NCBI GenBank assembly: GCA_965200955.1
Contig: OZ241742.1
Location: 930,001 to 994,000 of the forward strand
Source of the DNA: Bin80 sp026708685
Lineage (GTDB): Bacteria; Bacteroidota; Rhodothermia; Rhodothermales; Bin80
Direction: 5' to 3'
DNA length: 64,000 nt
Part shown: piece by piece, positions 54,190 to 62,874 of the stretch
Layout: each line of letters starts with the position of its first letter
How positions within the stretch are numbered: the first letter of the stretch is position 1
Position numbers and translations under genes: made by a program
Notes under the pieces: model-generated
What the model was told of the DNA's origin: nothing
Databases searched by the model: none
The model's input: only the letters and a program-made list of their open reading frames with translations

Positions 54190-55089
54190 ATGGGAGGGTT
54201 GAGGTGGACACGTCGCTCCTTGGCTAAGATCGCTGAACACTTGCATACATGTGGCTATAAGGTTTCGAAAACAACCGTAGGAAAATGGCTTAAATCGCGT
54301 AACTATTCGCTACGAAAGAACTGTAAGTCTATCAGTCGAGTGTCTCCACCTGGACGGAAAGAACAGATGGACTCTATCAAGAATCTGATGGAGTACTGCC
54401 GGATCCATCACATTCCCATGATTTCTGTAGATACCAAAAAGAAAGAATTAATCGGACGGTTTAGCAACAAGGGGCGAATCCTGTGCAAACGTCCAATAGA
54501 GGTCAACGATCACGACTTCCCATCTCATGCCATAGGCAAGGCCGTACCCTATGGCATTTATGATGTACATGCTCATCGTGGAAGCGTCTATGTCGGAGAT
54601 TCCAGTGATACACCACAATTTGCCGTGGAGTGCATCACACAATGGTTCAGGACCGTAGGGAAAACGGCTTATCCGAATGCAAAACGGCTTGTGATTCTGG
54701 CCGACTGCGGGGGATCCAACAGCAATCGAGCACGGGCATGGAAGTATTTTTTACAAAAAACACTCTGTGAACCTTATCAACTGCAGGTAACCGTGGCCCA
54801 TTACCCCAGCGGTTCAAGCAAGTGGAATCCCATAGAACATCGCATGTTTAGTGCGATCAGCCTGAACTGGGAAGGACGCCCCTTAGACAGCTGGGAAACG
54901 ATCATCAATTATATTAAAACCACGACCGACAAGTCGGGGCTAACCATTGATGCCGTGCGCGTAACAAAACAATATCAAACCGGGATCAAAATCTCCAAGC
55001 AACAGATGGGTGAAATCCATCTGAAGCTAGGTAAATTGTATCCGCAGTGGAACTATGATATTTATCCCAGCAGTGCAAAAATGGGATAA
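54190..55089 (+). CDS. ISAzo13-like transposase, second frame (catalytic part)
   Basis: 299 residues from the first Met, but homology begins earlier, in the -1 frame from about 54130 (KPWIVEQFLEIIQPETAG), so this is probably made by frameshifting rather than from its own start. It carries RWTRRSLAKIAEHL, the catalytic DTKKKEL and ADCGGSN motifs, and SSKWNPIEHRMFSAI, diagnostic of ISAzo13 DDE enzymes. All acidic residues are present. The slippery A AAA AAA run at 54124-54130 is a plausible -1 site. Confidence 0.82.
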   Translation: MGGLRWTRRSLAKIAEHLHTCGYKVSKTTVGKWLKSRNYSLRKNCKSISRVSPPGRKEQMDSIKNLMEYCRIHHIPMISVDTKKKELIGRFSNKGRILCKRPIEVNDHDFPSHAIGKAVPYGIYDVHAHRGSVYVGDSSDTPQFAVECITQWFRTVGKTAYPNAKRLVILADCGGSNSNRARAWKYFLQKTLCEPYQLQVTVAHYPSGSSKWNPIEHRMFSAISLNWEGRPLDSWETIINYIKTTTDKSGLTIDAVRVTKQYQTGIKISKQQMGEIHLKLGKLYPQWNYDIYPSSAKMG

Positions 55090-55291
55090 ATGAAGATTTT
55101 ATTGGGCTTAATTTGTATAAGTTATTTTTGGACGAGCCCTTAGGAGATTATGCAAGTGTGGTTGCAGAATTAATTCAGATGTTTGCTCAAGTCAAACATC
55201 AGGATGAGTCAAGCGTGTATCAATCACTTTTGACTACAGACCGTGATGTCATTCGCTTACGTACGGGAGATAAAGAGAAGGGTAATTTACC

Positions 55292-56740
55292 CATAAGCGC
55301 TAACTTGTTTATTATCAATAATTGATGTAACTTTCTTGTATTCGGGGTATGTGGGAATAATTGTTGAGTTCATCTTCAGGAAAATTCGAGAGTTCTTCAA
55401 TCCTCTATCCCGCATCTATTGGATTTTCCAGCAATTATTTTGATCCTATTATGAAAGGAACAGTCACTAAGGCACCAGTCAGTCCAGATTGGGTTATATT
55501 ACGTTCGTTTCTTCCAGAGAATTGGATACAACTTGCCCGAGATACGGGTGCCTTAAAAGGTCTACGCAAATACAAGTGTCCAGAGGCATACTTGCGTGTG
55601 TTGCTCATCCACTTGGGGTGTGGTTATTCATTGCGTGAAACGGTGGTACGTGCTCGCCATGCAGGATTAGCAGATCTGTCTGATGTTGCCCTGTTGAAGC
55701 GTTTGCGTAAGTCTAAGGATTGGCTCTATGCAATGTGTAAAATGTTGTTTCAGGAGCACGGGATTGAAGTATCCTCAGATGATGATGCCCTAAACATGCG
55801 AGCATTTGATGCAACGATTGTCAGTGAAAAGGGGCCAACAGGATCTCAATGGAGAATTCATTACAGTGTTACGCTTCCAACATTTGGTTGTGATTTTTTC
55901 AAACTCACATCTACGAGTGGAGAAGGGACTGGCGAATCGTTCAAGCAATTCCCAATTCAGTCAGGAGATTATATATTGGCTGATAGAGGCTATTCAACGG
56001 GAAGTGGAGTCAAATATGTTTCAAAAGCTGGTGGGTATGTAACGATTCGAGTGAACACTGGTATATTGCATTTTGAAATAAAACCAGATGTCCCATTCAA
56101 TTTACTTGCCTCTGTTGAGACGGTAACAAAGCTTGGTGAAATTGGCGAATGGGATGTGCAGATTCCAGGGAGCTCTCCTGTCTCTGGACGCATTTGTGTA
56201 TTACGAAAAACAGAGGAGGCGGCTCAGAAAGCCCTGAATCAGATTCTACAAAACGCAAAGCGAAAAGGGAATAAACCACGCGACGAGACTCTCCGGTATG
56301 CACGATATGTCATCCTGTTCACAACATTCCCTTCAACTCGATTTACAGCGTCCGAGGTACTTGAGTGGTATCGTCTACGATGGCAGGTGGAACTTGTATT
56401 CAAAAGATTCAAGTCCTTGGCGCAGTTTGGACATCTTCCCAAATTTGATGACGATAGCTCAAAAGCATGGCTCTATGGAAAACTCTTGGTAGCTTTACTC
56501 ACCGAGAAGATTGTTCGTCACGCACGAACTTTTTCCCCCTGGGGATATCACTGCTCAGAAAAGCCCATGGAATGACTTCCAGTTTGCTCTGGATGAGGTG
56601 GTGCACGCAGCCATCAAACCTTATTGTGGGCTGTCTAAGATGTTCAGTGAGTGGAATCACATCTCTGAGGGGATACGAGACAATTATCGTCGCAGAAATC
56701 CGCAAATTGAAAAATATTTCTAAACAAGTTAGCGCTTATG
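55292..56740 (+). mobile_element. IS4-family insertion sequence
   Basis: A 1449-bp element with perfect 20-bp terminal inverted repeats (CATAAGCGCTAACTTGTTTA). It is flanked by the 11-bp direct repeat GGTAATTTACC at 55281-55291 and 56741-56751; the target itself is palindromic. Long target duplications fit the IS4 family. Excision of the element plus one repeat copy restores the host gene frame. Confidence 0.9.
55451..56575 (+). CDS. IS4-family transposase, probably frameshifted near the C-terminus
   Basis: About 374 residues from the ATG at 55451; the frame upstream to 55361 is unlikely to be used. Catalytic residues are seen in FDATIVSEKGP (Asp), ILADRGYSTGSG (Asp) and the Y-R-E-K signature YRLRWQVELVFKRFK (Glu). 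After SPWGYHCSEKPME the frame stops at 56573-56575, while the +1 frame continues WNDFQFALDEVVHAAI to a stop at 56721-56723 with typical tail sequence. One extra base near CCCATGG would explain this. The enzyme may be inactive, though the DDE core is intact. Confidence 0.82.
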   Translation: MKGTVTKAPVSPDWVILRSFLPENWIQLARDTGALKGLRKYKCPEAYLRVLLIHLGCGYSLRETVVRARHAGLADLSDVALLKRLRKSKDWLYAMCKMLFQEHGIEVSSDDDALNMRAFDATIVSEKGPTGSQWRIHYSVTLPTFGCDFFKLTSTSGEGTGESFKQFPIQSGDYILADRGYSTGSGVKYVSKAGGYVTIRVNTGILHFEIKPDVPFNLLASVETVTKLGEIGEWDVQIPGSSPVSGRICVLRKTEEAAQKALNQILQNAKRKGNKPRDETLRYARYVILFTTFPSTRFTASEVLEWYRLRWQVELVFKRFKSLAQFGHLPKFDDDSSKAWLYGKLLVALLTEKIVRHARTFSPWGYHCSEKPME

Positions 56741-57550
56741 GGTAATTTACCCCTCGACCAAGGTGTTGATTTAATTAATGGTGCTCATGACATGTTGAAG
56801 TCAGTTGCATGTTCTCTTAGGAATCCAAAAATGGTGTATAGGGCTGGGGCACATCAAAGTGCACGTGATCTACTTTCCAGAGTCCGCTTAGGTCATACTG
56901 AGCGGGGTAGTTATGTGATTACATTGGTGATGCCAGTTTTGCCTCCTCCGACACCGATCATGTTTCCAGATGACTCGGGACCGGTTTTGCCAATTGAGAG
57001 GCTTCTCACTGTTCAACTGATGAAGGCTCTTTTCGCTGTACGTTCAGCAACAGAGGAAGCTGTATCAGGGGGTGCAAATTCTTTTAGGGAGGCCGTGGAA
57101 GATGGAGTGAGTGCGAATCTTTTCGAAGCTTTGGTACAGATCATTGACTCTTCCGATACTCTTGACGTAAATGTGACTTGGGCGAGCAATCAACCAAATG
57201 AACTGTTGAACCAGACGGCTTTCTTTAGTCGTGCAGATCTGCCCATATTACGCAGTGCTGCAAGGTCGTTTAGAGAGTATTCCCCCAAACCTGATATTCG
57301 TCTGTATGGATATGTACGATTACTGACACGAAAACCTGAGGAAGAAGACGGGACGATTCGTCTAAATACAATGGTTGACAACAAGAATATATCAGTTACG
57401 GCGATGTTAGAACGTCAGGATTATGAACAGGCGGTTCAAGCCCATCGTGATAAAGCATTGGCCATTCTATCTGGTGATCTTGAGCGTATTGGGCAACGAT
57501 GGCAACTGTTGAACGCACAATTTGAGGGAGTGCTTAGAGACGAAGAATAG

Positions 57551-57911
57551 GATTTTGTAGAGGAGCCATCTGATAAGTGAATATTTTCAAAGAAGAAAAC
57601 CTGTCCAAAACTCCCTAATTGAGGAGGCGTTTGCAATACATCTGCGTTTTAGAAAAAATAATGCACTGAAGCACTTTTGGTGCGTTATTGGGAGTTGATC
57701 CTGAGGTTTTGCAAAAGGCTCTGAGTACAAACATCACTCAGAAGCATCTTTGAGAATCTTTTCTGTCTGGAAACAAGCACCACCCATGCTCATGGTGCTC
57801 AATTTCAACAAAACGAAATGGAATTAAGTAAGACTACACCACTATTAGGTGCTTTCCTGTTGATATTCCTACGATAGTGGAGGAATGAATCTCTATTATT
57901 ATTTCTATCAT
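57551..57911. other. Intergenic region containing miniature element copy B
   Basis: 361 bp between the interrupted gene and the peroxiredoxin gene. Apart from the 98-bp element at 57624-57721 no gene or terminator was recognised. Confidence 0.4.
57624..57721. mobile_element. 98-bp miniature inverted-repeat element, copy B
   Basis: The left arm GAGGCGTTTGCAATACAT (57624-57641) and the right arm AGGTTTTGCAAAAGGCTC (57704-57721) match as inverted repeats at 14 of 18 positions. The flanking direct repeat is TGAG at 57620-57623 and 57722-57725. Its length equals that of copy A (98 bp) and the right ends share CTGAGGTTTTGCAAAAG. The interiors have diverged strongly, so the copies are old or belong to different subfamilies. 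Confidence 0.65.
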
Positions 57912-58394
57912 TCAAGAACTACTTTCATTGTATGAAGACCAAAAATCTAGAATTTCTTGTCCGTGATTTTTGAAGTCAGGTACCTTGATGACTTCTACAA
58001 TCTTACCTGATTCGTCAATCATGAATGTGGTTCGAATTGTATCCAGCCAAGTTTTTCCATAGATCTTGATACCTCTCCTTACCCCATAAAGATCCATGAT
58101 TTTCTTATCGGTGTCAGTAACAATAGGAAATGGAAGGTCGTGTTTATTAACGAATTTTTGATGGCTCTTTGCATGACCACCAGAAACACCAATCACTACG
58201 ATAAGTAACTCTTGGATTATTTGCCAATGATCTCGAATGCCACATGCTTGGTGCTTGCATCCATAAGCACCACTCTTAGGGAAAAAGTACAATGTAACTC
58301 TTTGACCGATAAAGTCACTGAGCTGAATTGCATCCCTATTTTTTTCTTGATTAAGGCCTGTAAAATCAGGTGCTTGATCTCCAACTTGTAACAT
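57912..58394 (-). CDS. Peroxiredoxin, Bcp/PrxQ-like
   Basis: A 160-residue AhpC/TSA-fold thiol peroxidase. The start LQVGDQAPDFTGLNQ and the segment YFFPKSGAYGCKHQAC place the peroxidatic Cys at 46 and the PrxQ-type resolving Cys at 51. DLPFPIVTDTDKKIMDLYGV and a C-terminal strand follow, with Arg in TIRTTF. The otherwise near-universal Thr of the P-x3-T-x2-C site is Ala here (PKSGAYGC), which may lower peroxide activity. The gene stands alone. Confidence 0.85.
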   Translation of the reverse strand: MLQVGDQAPDFTGLNQEKNRDAIQLSDFIGQRVTLYFFPKSGAYGCKHQACGIRDHWQIIQELLIVVIGVSGGHAKSHQKFVNKHDLPFPIVTDTDKKIMDLYGVRRGIKIYGKTWLDTIRTTFMIDESGKIVEVIKVPDFKNHGQEILDFWSSYNESSS

Positions 58395-58754
58395 AAAACA
58401 CAGTTGGCTTGGTTAATACGAAAAGGAATAAAAACATTAATAATAATGCTTTCTTGAAGTTGAGTGTTCATTGGACATCAACAGATCTAACAAACCCTCA
58501 CATTCATTCATGGGTTGGTTAATCCCACTCTGAACGATAAGATATTTTTCGGAAATAACCTAATAAATGACAACCCGTCTCAAATTGAATGAGATGAATG
58601 TTAAGAAAAGAATCGATAGATGTGCATGTTTCATGCGATAGAAGGCAACTCAACGTATAGTTATGTTGAGAAATGAATGATCTTACTAGAGTGACTCTGA
58701 TTAGATCTTGAAATTTTGAGAAAAATCATCTTCCACCTGTGATATACAATGATT
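58395..58754. other. Intergenic region between peroxiredoxin and sulfatase genes
   Basis: 360 bp, AT-rich, between two minus-strand genes. It should hold the peroxiredoxin promoter. No gene, repeat or clear terminator was recognised. Confidence 0.4.
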
Positions 58755-60209
58755 TTACTCCGCAAAGTTCCAACGCGGAATTTTTGAAGGACTTCGTGAT
58801 TGCATGAGAGATAGCAACTGCTGAACAATCGCAGGATGTTCACTTGCAATATTGAGAGATTCTAGTGGATCTGTTTCCAAATTGTATAGCTGGACGGGTG
58901 CTGAAGGATCATGATGACCGCCCAGACGAACTGCTTTCCATGGACCGATACGAGCGGCCTGTGCACCCTCCCAATTGCGGCCATGATATTCCCAGTACAT
59001 ATCACTGGATAGTGGTGGTTGTAGTCCCTTCAGCACTGGAAGAAATGAAATGCCATCTACATTGGTGGTTAAAGTGATTCCATTAAGATCAGCAAGCGTG
59101 GGCATGATATCCCAGAATGCAGATACATGATCGCTGACACTTCCAAACTCTATGGTCCCTGGCCAAAATGCAATCATGGGAACACGAATCCCTCCTTCAT
59201 AGACTTCCCCTTTGCGTCCGCGAAGTTCTCCAGAACTTTGGAACTGTTCTGTGTCAACTCCTCCGACATAGGTGGGGCCATTGTCACTTGAAAAGATGAT
59301 GAGGGTTTCTTCTATGATCCCAAGCTCCTCAACGACATCCATGATGCGACCGATATGTTTGTCCATACGGGTAATCATGGCCGCATAGGCAGATTGAGGG
59401 CGGATATGGGGGAGGTATCCTTGGCTTCCATCGTAGGGCAGCTCAGACAAAAGGTTGTCGTAAATATCCAACTCTTCATCAGGAACTTGAAGTGCAAGAT
59501 GAGGTACCGTATGAGCAAAATAAAGGAAGAATGGCCCATCTGCATTCTGGCGGATGAAGGTTTCGGCTTCATCAGCCATCAGATCAGGTGCATAGTCTAT
59601 CCCCTTGTAACGATCATAGGCATTAGGATCAAGAGGGTCCATCCCTTCAAACTGCTGATGTGGATGAAAATAGCCATTTGCCAACGTAGCCCATTCGGTG
59701 TTTCTCCATAGATGAGATGGAAAGTGGTTATGAGCTTGTTTCTGATCAAGGTATCCGTAGAAGTAGTCAAACCCTTGCTCAGTTGGAATTCCAGTAGAGT
59801 TTGGTCCGCCCAATCCCCACTTACCAATGATAGCTGTTTCATATCCAGCATCCTGCATCATATGACCGAGGGTGTAGGTTCCTTCCTCCAGAGGGAGCTG
59901 TCCAAATTCAGTACTATCTGCAAAGCCTCCAAGTTCATAATTGTCTCGGACCTGACAGTGTCCAGTATGCTTACCGGTTAGGAGCGTACAACGGCTTGGA
60001 GCACAGACCGGGCTACCGCTGTAATGCTGTGTAAATCGCATCCCCTGGTCAGCTAATCTGCTCAGATTCGGTGTTTTGATCAGCGTTTGACCATAGCTTT
60101 CTAGTTCACCGTATCCAAGGTCATCAGCCAGTATATAGATGACATTGGGGGGCTGGTTTTGTGCACATCCAGCGACCCATAATGTGAGGATCAAAACAAG
60201 GCGTAACAT
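58755..60209 (-). CDS. Lipoprotein sulfatase (arylsulfatase family)
   Basis: A 484-residue sulfatase. A lipoprotein signal (MLRLVLILTLWVAGC, lipidated Cys 15) is followed by NVIYILADDLGYGE with the metal-binding Asp pair, and the formylglycine motif CAPSR (Cys 69) and TLLTGKHTG. GKWGLGG and a late SSDNGPTY supply further metal ligands. The protein would be membrane-anchored in the periplasm or on the surface and release sulfate from sulfated glycans or esters. A Cys-type site requires a formylglycine-generating enzyme encoded elsewhere. Confidence 0.92.
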   Translation of the reverse strand: MLRLVLILTLWVAGCAQNQPPNVIYILADDLGYGELESYGQTLIKTPNLSRLADQGMRFTQHYSGSPVCAPSRCTLLTGKHTGHCQVRDNYELGGFADSTEFGQLPLEEGTYTLGHMMQDAGYETAIIGKWGLGGPNSTGIPTEQGFDYFYGYLDQKQAHNHFPSHLWRNTEWATLANGYFHPHQQFEGMDPLDPNAYDRYKGIDYAPDLMADEAETFIRQNADGPFFLYFAHTVPHLALQVPDEELDIYDNLLSELPYDGSQGYLPHIRPQSAYAAMITRMDKHIGRIMDVVEELGIIEETLIIFSSDNGPTYVGGVDTEQFQSSGELRGRKGEVYEGGIRVPMIAFWPGTIEFGSVSDHVSAFWDIMPTLADLNGITLTTNVDGISFLPVLKGLQPPLSSDMYWEYHGRNWEGAQAARIGPWKAVRLGGHHDPSAPVQLYNLETDPLESLNIASEHPAIVQQLLSLMQSRSPSKIPRWNFAE

Positions 60210-60435
60210 TTCAAAAGGTTATTTCTGTGTAACTCGGATAAGGCTGAGCAGATGATGGATACAATGCCTACTGTTGATGAGGACTTGATCTACATCTTCC
60301 TATTGATGGGAGAAATTCTTTCACATGCAATGAGGTGATTCGCTCAACATCTAAAATAGGAGTTTATCCGTGCATACCAAAATTCATTGTGCCAGTGTAG
60401 GACCTGAAAGTTTGAAAAGTCAAATATTGGATGCG

Positions 60436-60681
60436 TTAATGTTGGCGAGCAGGAATTCGAATAGCCTTGATCTGTGCAGCTTCGGCTAAGGGGGTACCAT
60501 CCTCCGAGTACCATGAATGCCCCTTTCGGTGCCCAAGGACCCACTTTGAGTGATGAATTAATTCGATTTCATAGAGAACCTCCTCTACGGTCAATGTTTC
60601 TAATGCAGTAGCCTCCATGGAAGGTGGACGCTGTTGGTTGACACGATTGAATCGGTCAGGGTGTCGGGATTCTGACGGCAT
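60436..60681 (-). CDS. Small unknown protein
   Basis: An 81-residue frame from the Met at 60679-60681 (MPSESRHPDRFNRVNQQRPP); a Met eleven codons earlier is also possible. It is hydrophilic, with a central EALETL-like helix (TVEEVLYEIELIHHSKWVL) and a beta-like tail (SWYSEDGTPLAEAAQIKAIR). It has protein-like codon use but no recognised family. It sits alone between the sulfatase gene and the restriction-modification pair. Confidence 0.45.
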   Translation of the reverse strand: MPSESRHPDRFNRVNQQRPPSMEATALETLTVEEVLYEIELIHHSKWVLGHRKGHSWYSEDGTPLAEAAQIKAIRIPARQH

Positions 60682-61187
60682 AAAAAAGGAATAGATATTG
60701 ATGATTGGATGCAATGATACTGCATAAATCCATATCGAAAATCAACAAATTACACACAAAAAATACACAGATTTTCACAATCGATATTTAATTCATTTTT
60801 CAGTATGTAGACCTCTGAAATCATACAAATATCAATTATATTTTTTGATCATTGACCGAGTTGATTTAGTCCAATTGATAGATGATTATGATCAATCAAG
60901 AATAGTGAATCATTTTGAATTTCAAATGATCACTCACTCCCGCCCGTACTATAGAAGATTAATGAACCCAATTGTGACTTTCTTGTTGTAATACGCGTTC
61001 TATGTATACACATGCTTCAGATGAAAGCATGTTGTCCCAAACTTTTTTATTTTACCACATTATAATTCTAATGGGTATTCCTTACCGATTGCATTAAAGT
61101 ACAGGAACATGGATAGCTTTTGCTATGATGATCCTCAGAATGAATCATACGATGATCGCAAATTGAATTAGATAGACAGAGTAAAGG
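60682..61187. promoter_or_regulatory. AT-rich region upstream of the restriction-modification pair
   Basis: About 500 bp of very AT-rich sequence with no gene. It contains the imperfect palindrome at 60904-60934 (listed) and should carry the promoter of the methylase gene. No C-protein type regulator gene was seen. Confidence 0.45.
60904..60934. promoter_or_regulatory. Imperfect palindrome upstream of the methylase gene
   Basis: The arms AGTGAATCATTTTGAA (60904-60919) and TTCAAATGATCACT (60921-60934) pair over 14 positions with two single-base bulges. It could be an operator or transcript hairpin about 250 bp before the methylase start. Confidence 0.35.
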
Positions 61188-61994
61188 ATGGAAACTTTTG
61201 TTCCAACGGTAATGGGATCTGTACATCAGACCCATGTTACTTCTCACACGCGTCGCTCACCACTCCGTTATCCTGGTGGAAAGAGTCGTGCTGTTTCAAC
61301 GTTACGACAGTATATACCAGATCATATTGATCGACTTGTATCTCCTTTCCTTGGTGGGGGTAGTCTTGAGCTATCTTGTGCGGCGGATGGTATACATGTC
61401 TTTGCAGCTGATGCTTTTGAACTACTGGTGAATTTCTGGAAATTTGCACAAGATTCTCCATTGGCTCTTGCAGATAAAGTTGAGACCTACTTCCCACTAA
61501 CCCGAACTCGGTTTTATTCATTACAAAAACAAATTGTAAGAATGGAGAACGATCTGAATCGGGCGGCTGTATTTTTTGTATTGAATCGATCCTCATTTTC
61601 CGGGATCACTCTTTCAGGTGGTATGTCACCTAGGCATCCTCGTTTCACCGAGAGTGCTATACAGCGGCTGAGGGAATTTCGTGCTCCCAACCTTACTGTT
61701 GACTCTGCGGACTTCAAAGATACATTATCTCGTTTCCCAAACGATTTTCTCTATCTGGATCCACCTTATGCCAATGGAGAACGCCTTTACGGGATGAACG
61801 GAGACATGCACAATGGATTTGATCATGAAGGACTCGCTGAGTTATTACGCAATCGAACGGGTTGGATTCTATCCTACAATGACCATCCAGACATTCGAAA
61901 AATGTACTCGGAATTTGACCTCCGCACTCCAGGCTGGCAGTATGGAATGTCAAGTAATAAAACTTCCAACGAATTGCTCATTCTGAATGTCTAA
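61188..61994 (+). CDS. D12-class DNA adenine-N6 methyltransferase
   Basis: A 268-residue Dam-like enzyme. The SAM-binding start RYPGGKSRAV (27-36), LVSPFLGGGSLEL, the NRSSFSGITLSGG segment and catalytic DPPY (191-194) are all present. D12-class enzymes methylate adenine within GATC-like or other short sites. The stop overlaps the start of the endonuclease gene by eight bases, so this is the modification half of a type II system. An alternative start at Met 9 is possible. Confidence 0.9.
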   Translation: METFVPTVMGSVHQTHVTSHTRRSPLRYPGGKSRAVSTLRQYIPDHIDRLVSPFLGGGSLELSCAADGIHVFAADAFELLVNFWKFAQDSPLALADKVETYFPLTRTRFYSLQKQIVRMENDLNRAAVFFVLNRSSFSGITLSGGMSPRHPRFTESAIQRLREFRAPNLTVDSADFKDTLSRFPNDFLYLDPPYANGERLYGMNGDMHNGFDHEGLAELLRNRTGWILSYNDHPDIRKMYSEFDLRTPGWQYGMSSNKTSNELLILNV

Positions 61995-62874
61995 TGTCAC
62001 GCAAACCGAAAGTGGTAAAGCATGGGAACATGGACTTGCTAAGGCTTTTGAATGTCAGTTAAATGGTTATCCGCCAGTCGAAGTCAACGGACCTAAAACA
62101 AAATCTCAGAAGTCCTACGATCGTATCAACCCATTGGAGCGTAGTAAAATTCTGAAGGCTGCCCGTGAAGTCGTTGATTTTATGATTGCTCATGATGAAC
62201 GATTGGATCATACTGAAAAAATTATCATACAGAGCGATATGAAAGGACGTCATGGGGATGTACGTGATATTATTCTGTACACGCAGTTGGGAGAAGTAGG
62301 TTTTTCTGCAAAAAATCGTCACAATGCTTTGAAGCACTCCCGGTTATCTGACTCAATAGATTTTGGCCAACAGTGGTACGGAATCCCTTGTTCGGAAGAT
62401 TATTGGACAACGATCGGTCCCGTATTTCAACAACTTCAGCAATATACTCAAAGGAGGATGAAGTTTAGTGAGATTACTGATAAACATGATCATATCTATC
62501 TGCCCATACTTCATGCATTTATTCAGGAAACGAAAAGGTTTGCTGACTGTAAACAAATGTTACGTTATCTGATAGGGGTCTACGATTTTTACAAGGTTAT
62601 GAAAGAAAACGGGACGATTCTGATACAATCTTTTAACCTTGATGGAACACTGAAATGGGGAAACAAATTGTCACTGCCCAATCGGATCATTGATTGCGAG
62701 ATCAAGGATAGATCAACGACTACTGCATTGATGTATATGGATGAGGGTTGGTCGCTATCTTTCCGCATCCACAGTGCCAGATCGCTTGCCGAGCCGTCTT
62801 TAAAGTTTGATGTGCGACTCACAGGTGTACCGCCAGTCTTGACGAACCATTATATTCTATACGATGGAGAGTAA
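61987..62874 (+). CDS. HaeIII-family restriction endonuclease
   Basis: A 295-residue nuclease. The block KGRHGDVRDIILYTQLGEVG (87-106) with FSAKNRHNALKHSRLS is the signature region of the HaeIII restriction family; D91/D94, E103 and K109 are candidate active-site residues. Other typical phrases are DFGQQWYGIPCSEDYW and LRYLIGVYDFYKV. It would cut unmethylated DNA. The cognate HaeIII methylase makes 5-methylcytosine in GGCC, yet the partner here is an adenine methylase, so the recognition site must contain A. The gene overlaps the methylase by eight bases. Confidence 0.75.
   Translation: MSNVTQTESGKAWEHGLAKAFECQLNGYPPVEVNGPKTKSQKSYDRINPLERSKILKAAREVVDFMIAHDERLDHTEKIIIQSDMKGRHGDVRDIILYTQLGEVGFSAKNRHNALKHSRLSDSIDFGQQWYGIPCSEDYWTTIGPVFQQLQQYTQRRMKFSEITDKHDHIYLPILHAFIQETKRFADCKQMLRYLIGVYDFYKVMKENGTILIQSFNLDGTLKWGNKLSLPNRIIDCEIKDRSTTTALMYMDEGWSLSFRIHSARSLAEPSLKFDVRLTGVPPVLTNHYILYDGE

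Larger units (their letters stand above)
53174..55139 (+). mobile_element. ISAzo13-family insertion sequence
   Basis: A 1966-bp element. The ends share a 28-bp inverted repeat with one mismatch, starting GGGCTCGTCCA and ending ATAACTTATACAAA. The flanking trinucleotide TTA occurs at 53171-53173 and 55140-55142, consistent with a 3-bp target duplication. It carries one transposase in two overlapping frames. Removing it restores the frame of the host gene. Confidence 0.88.
52997..57550 (+). pseudogene. 374-codon unknown gene interrupted by two insertion sequences
   Basis: Three pieces, 52997-53173, 55143-55291 and 56752-57550, join to exactly 1125 nt (374 residues plus stop) when both ISs and one copy of each target duplication are removed. 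Joins read RTDRL-GDYASV and GNLP-LDQGVD in one frame. The protein starts MINEVDHYSRDALLS and has segments such as GAHQSARDLLSRVRLGHTE and SYVITLVMPVLPPP, ending with a helical region. I do not recognise a family. It lies 272 bp downstream of the MmeI-like enzyme on the same strand, so it could have been an accessory gene of that system. It is certainly disrupted now. Confidence 0.8.
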
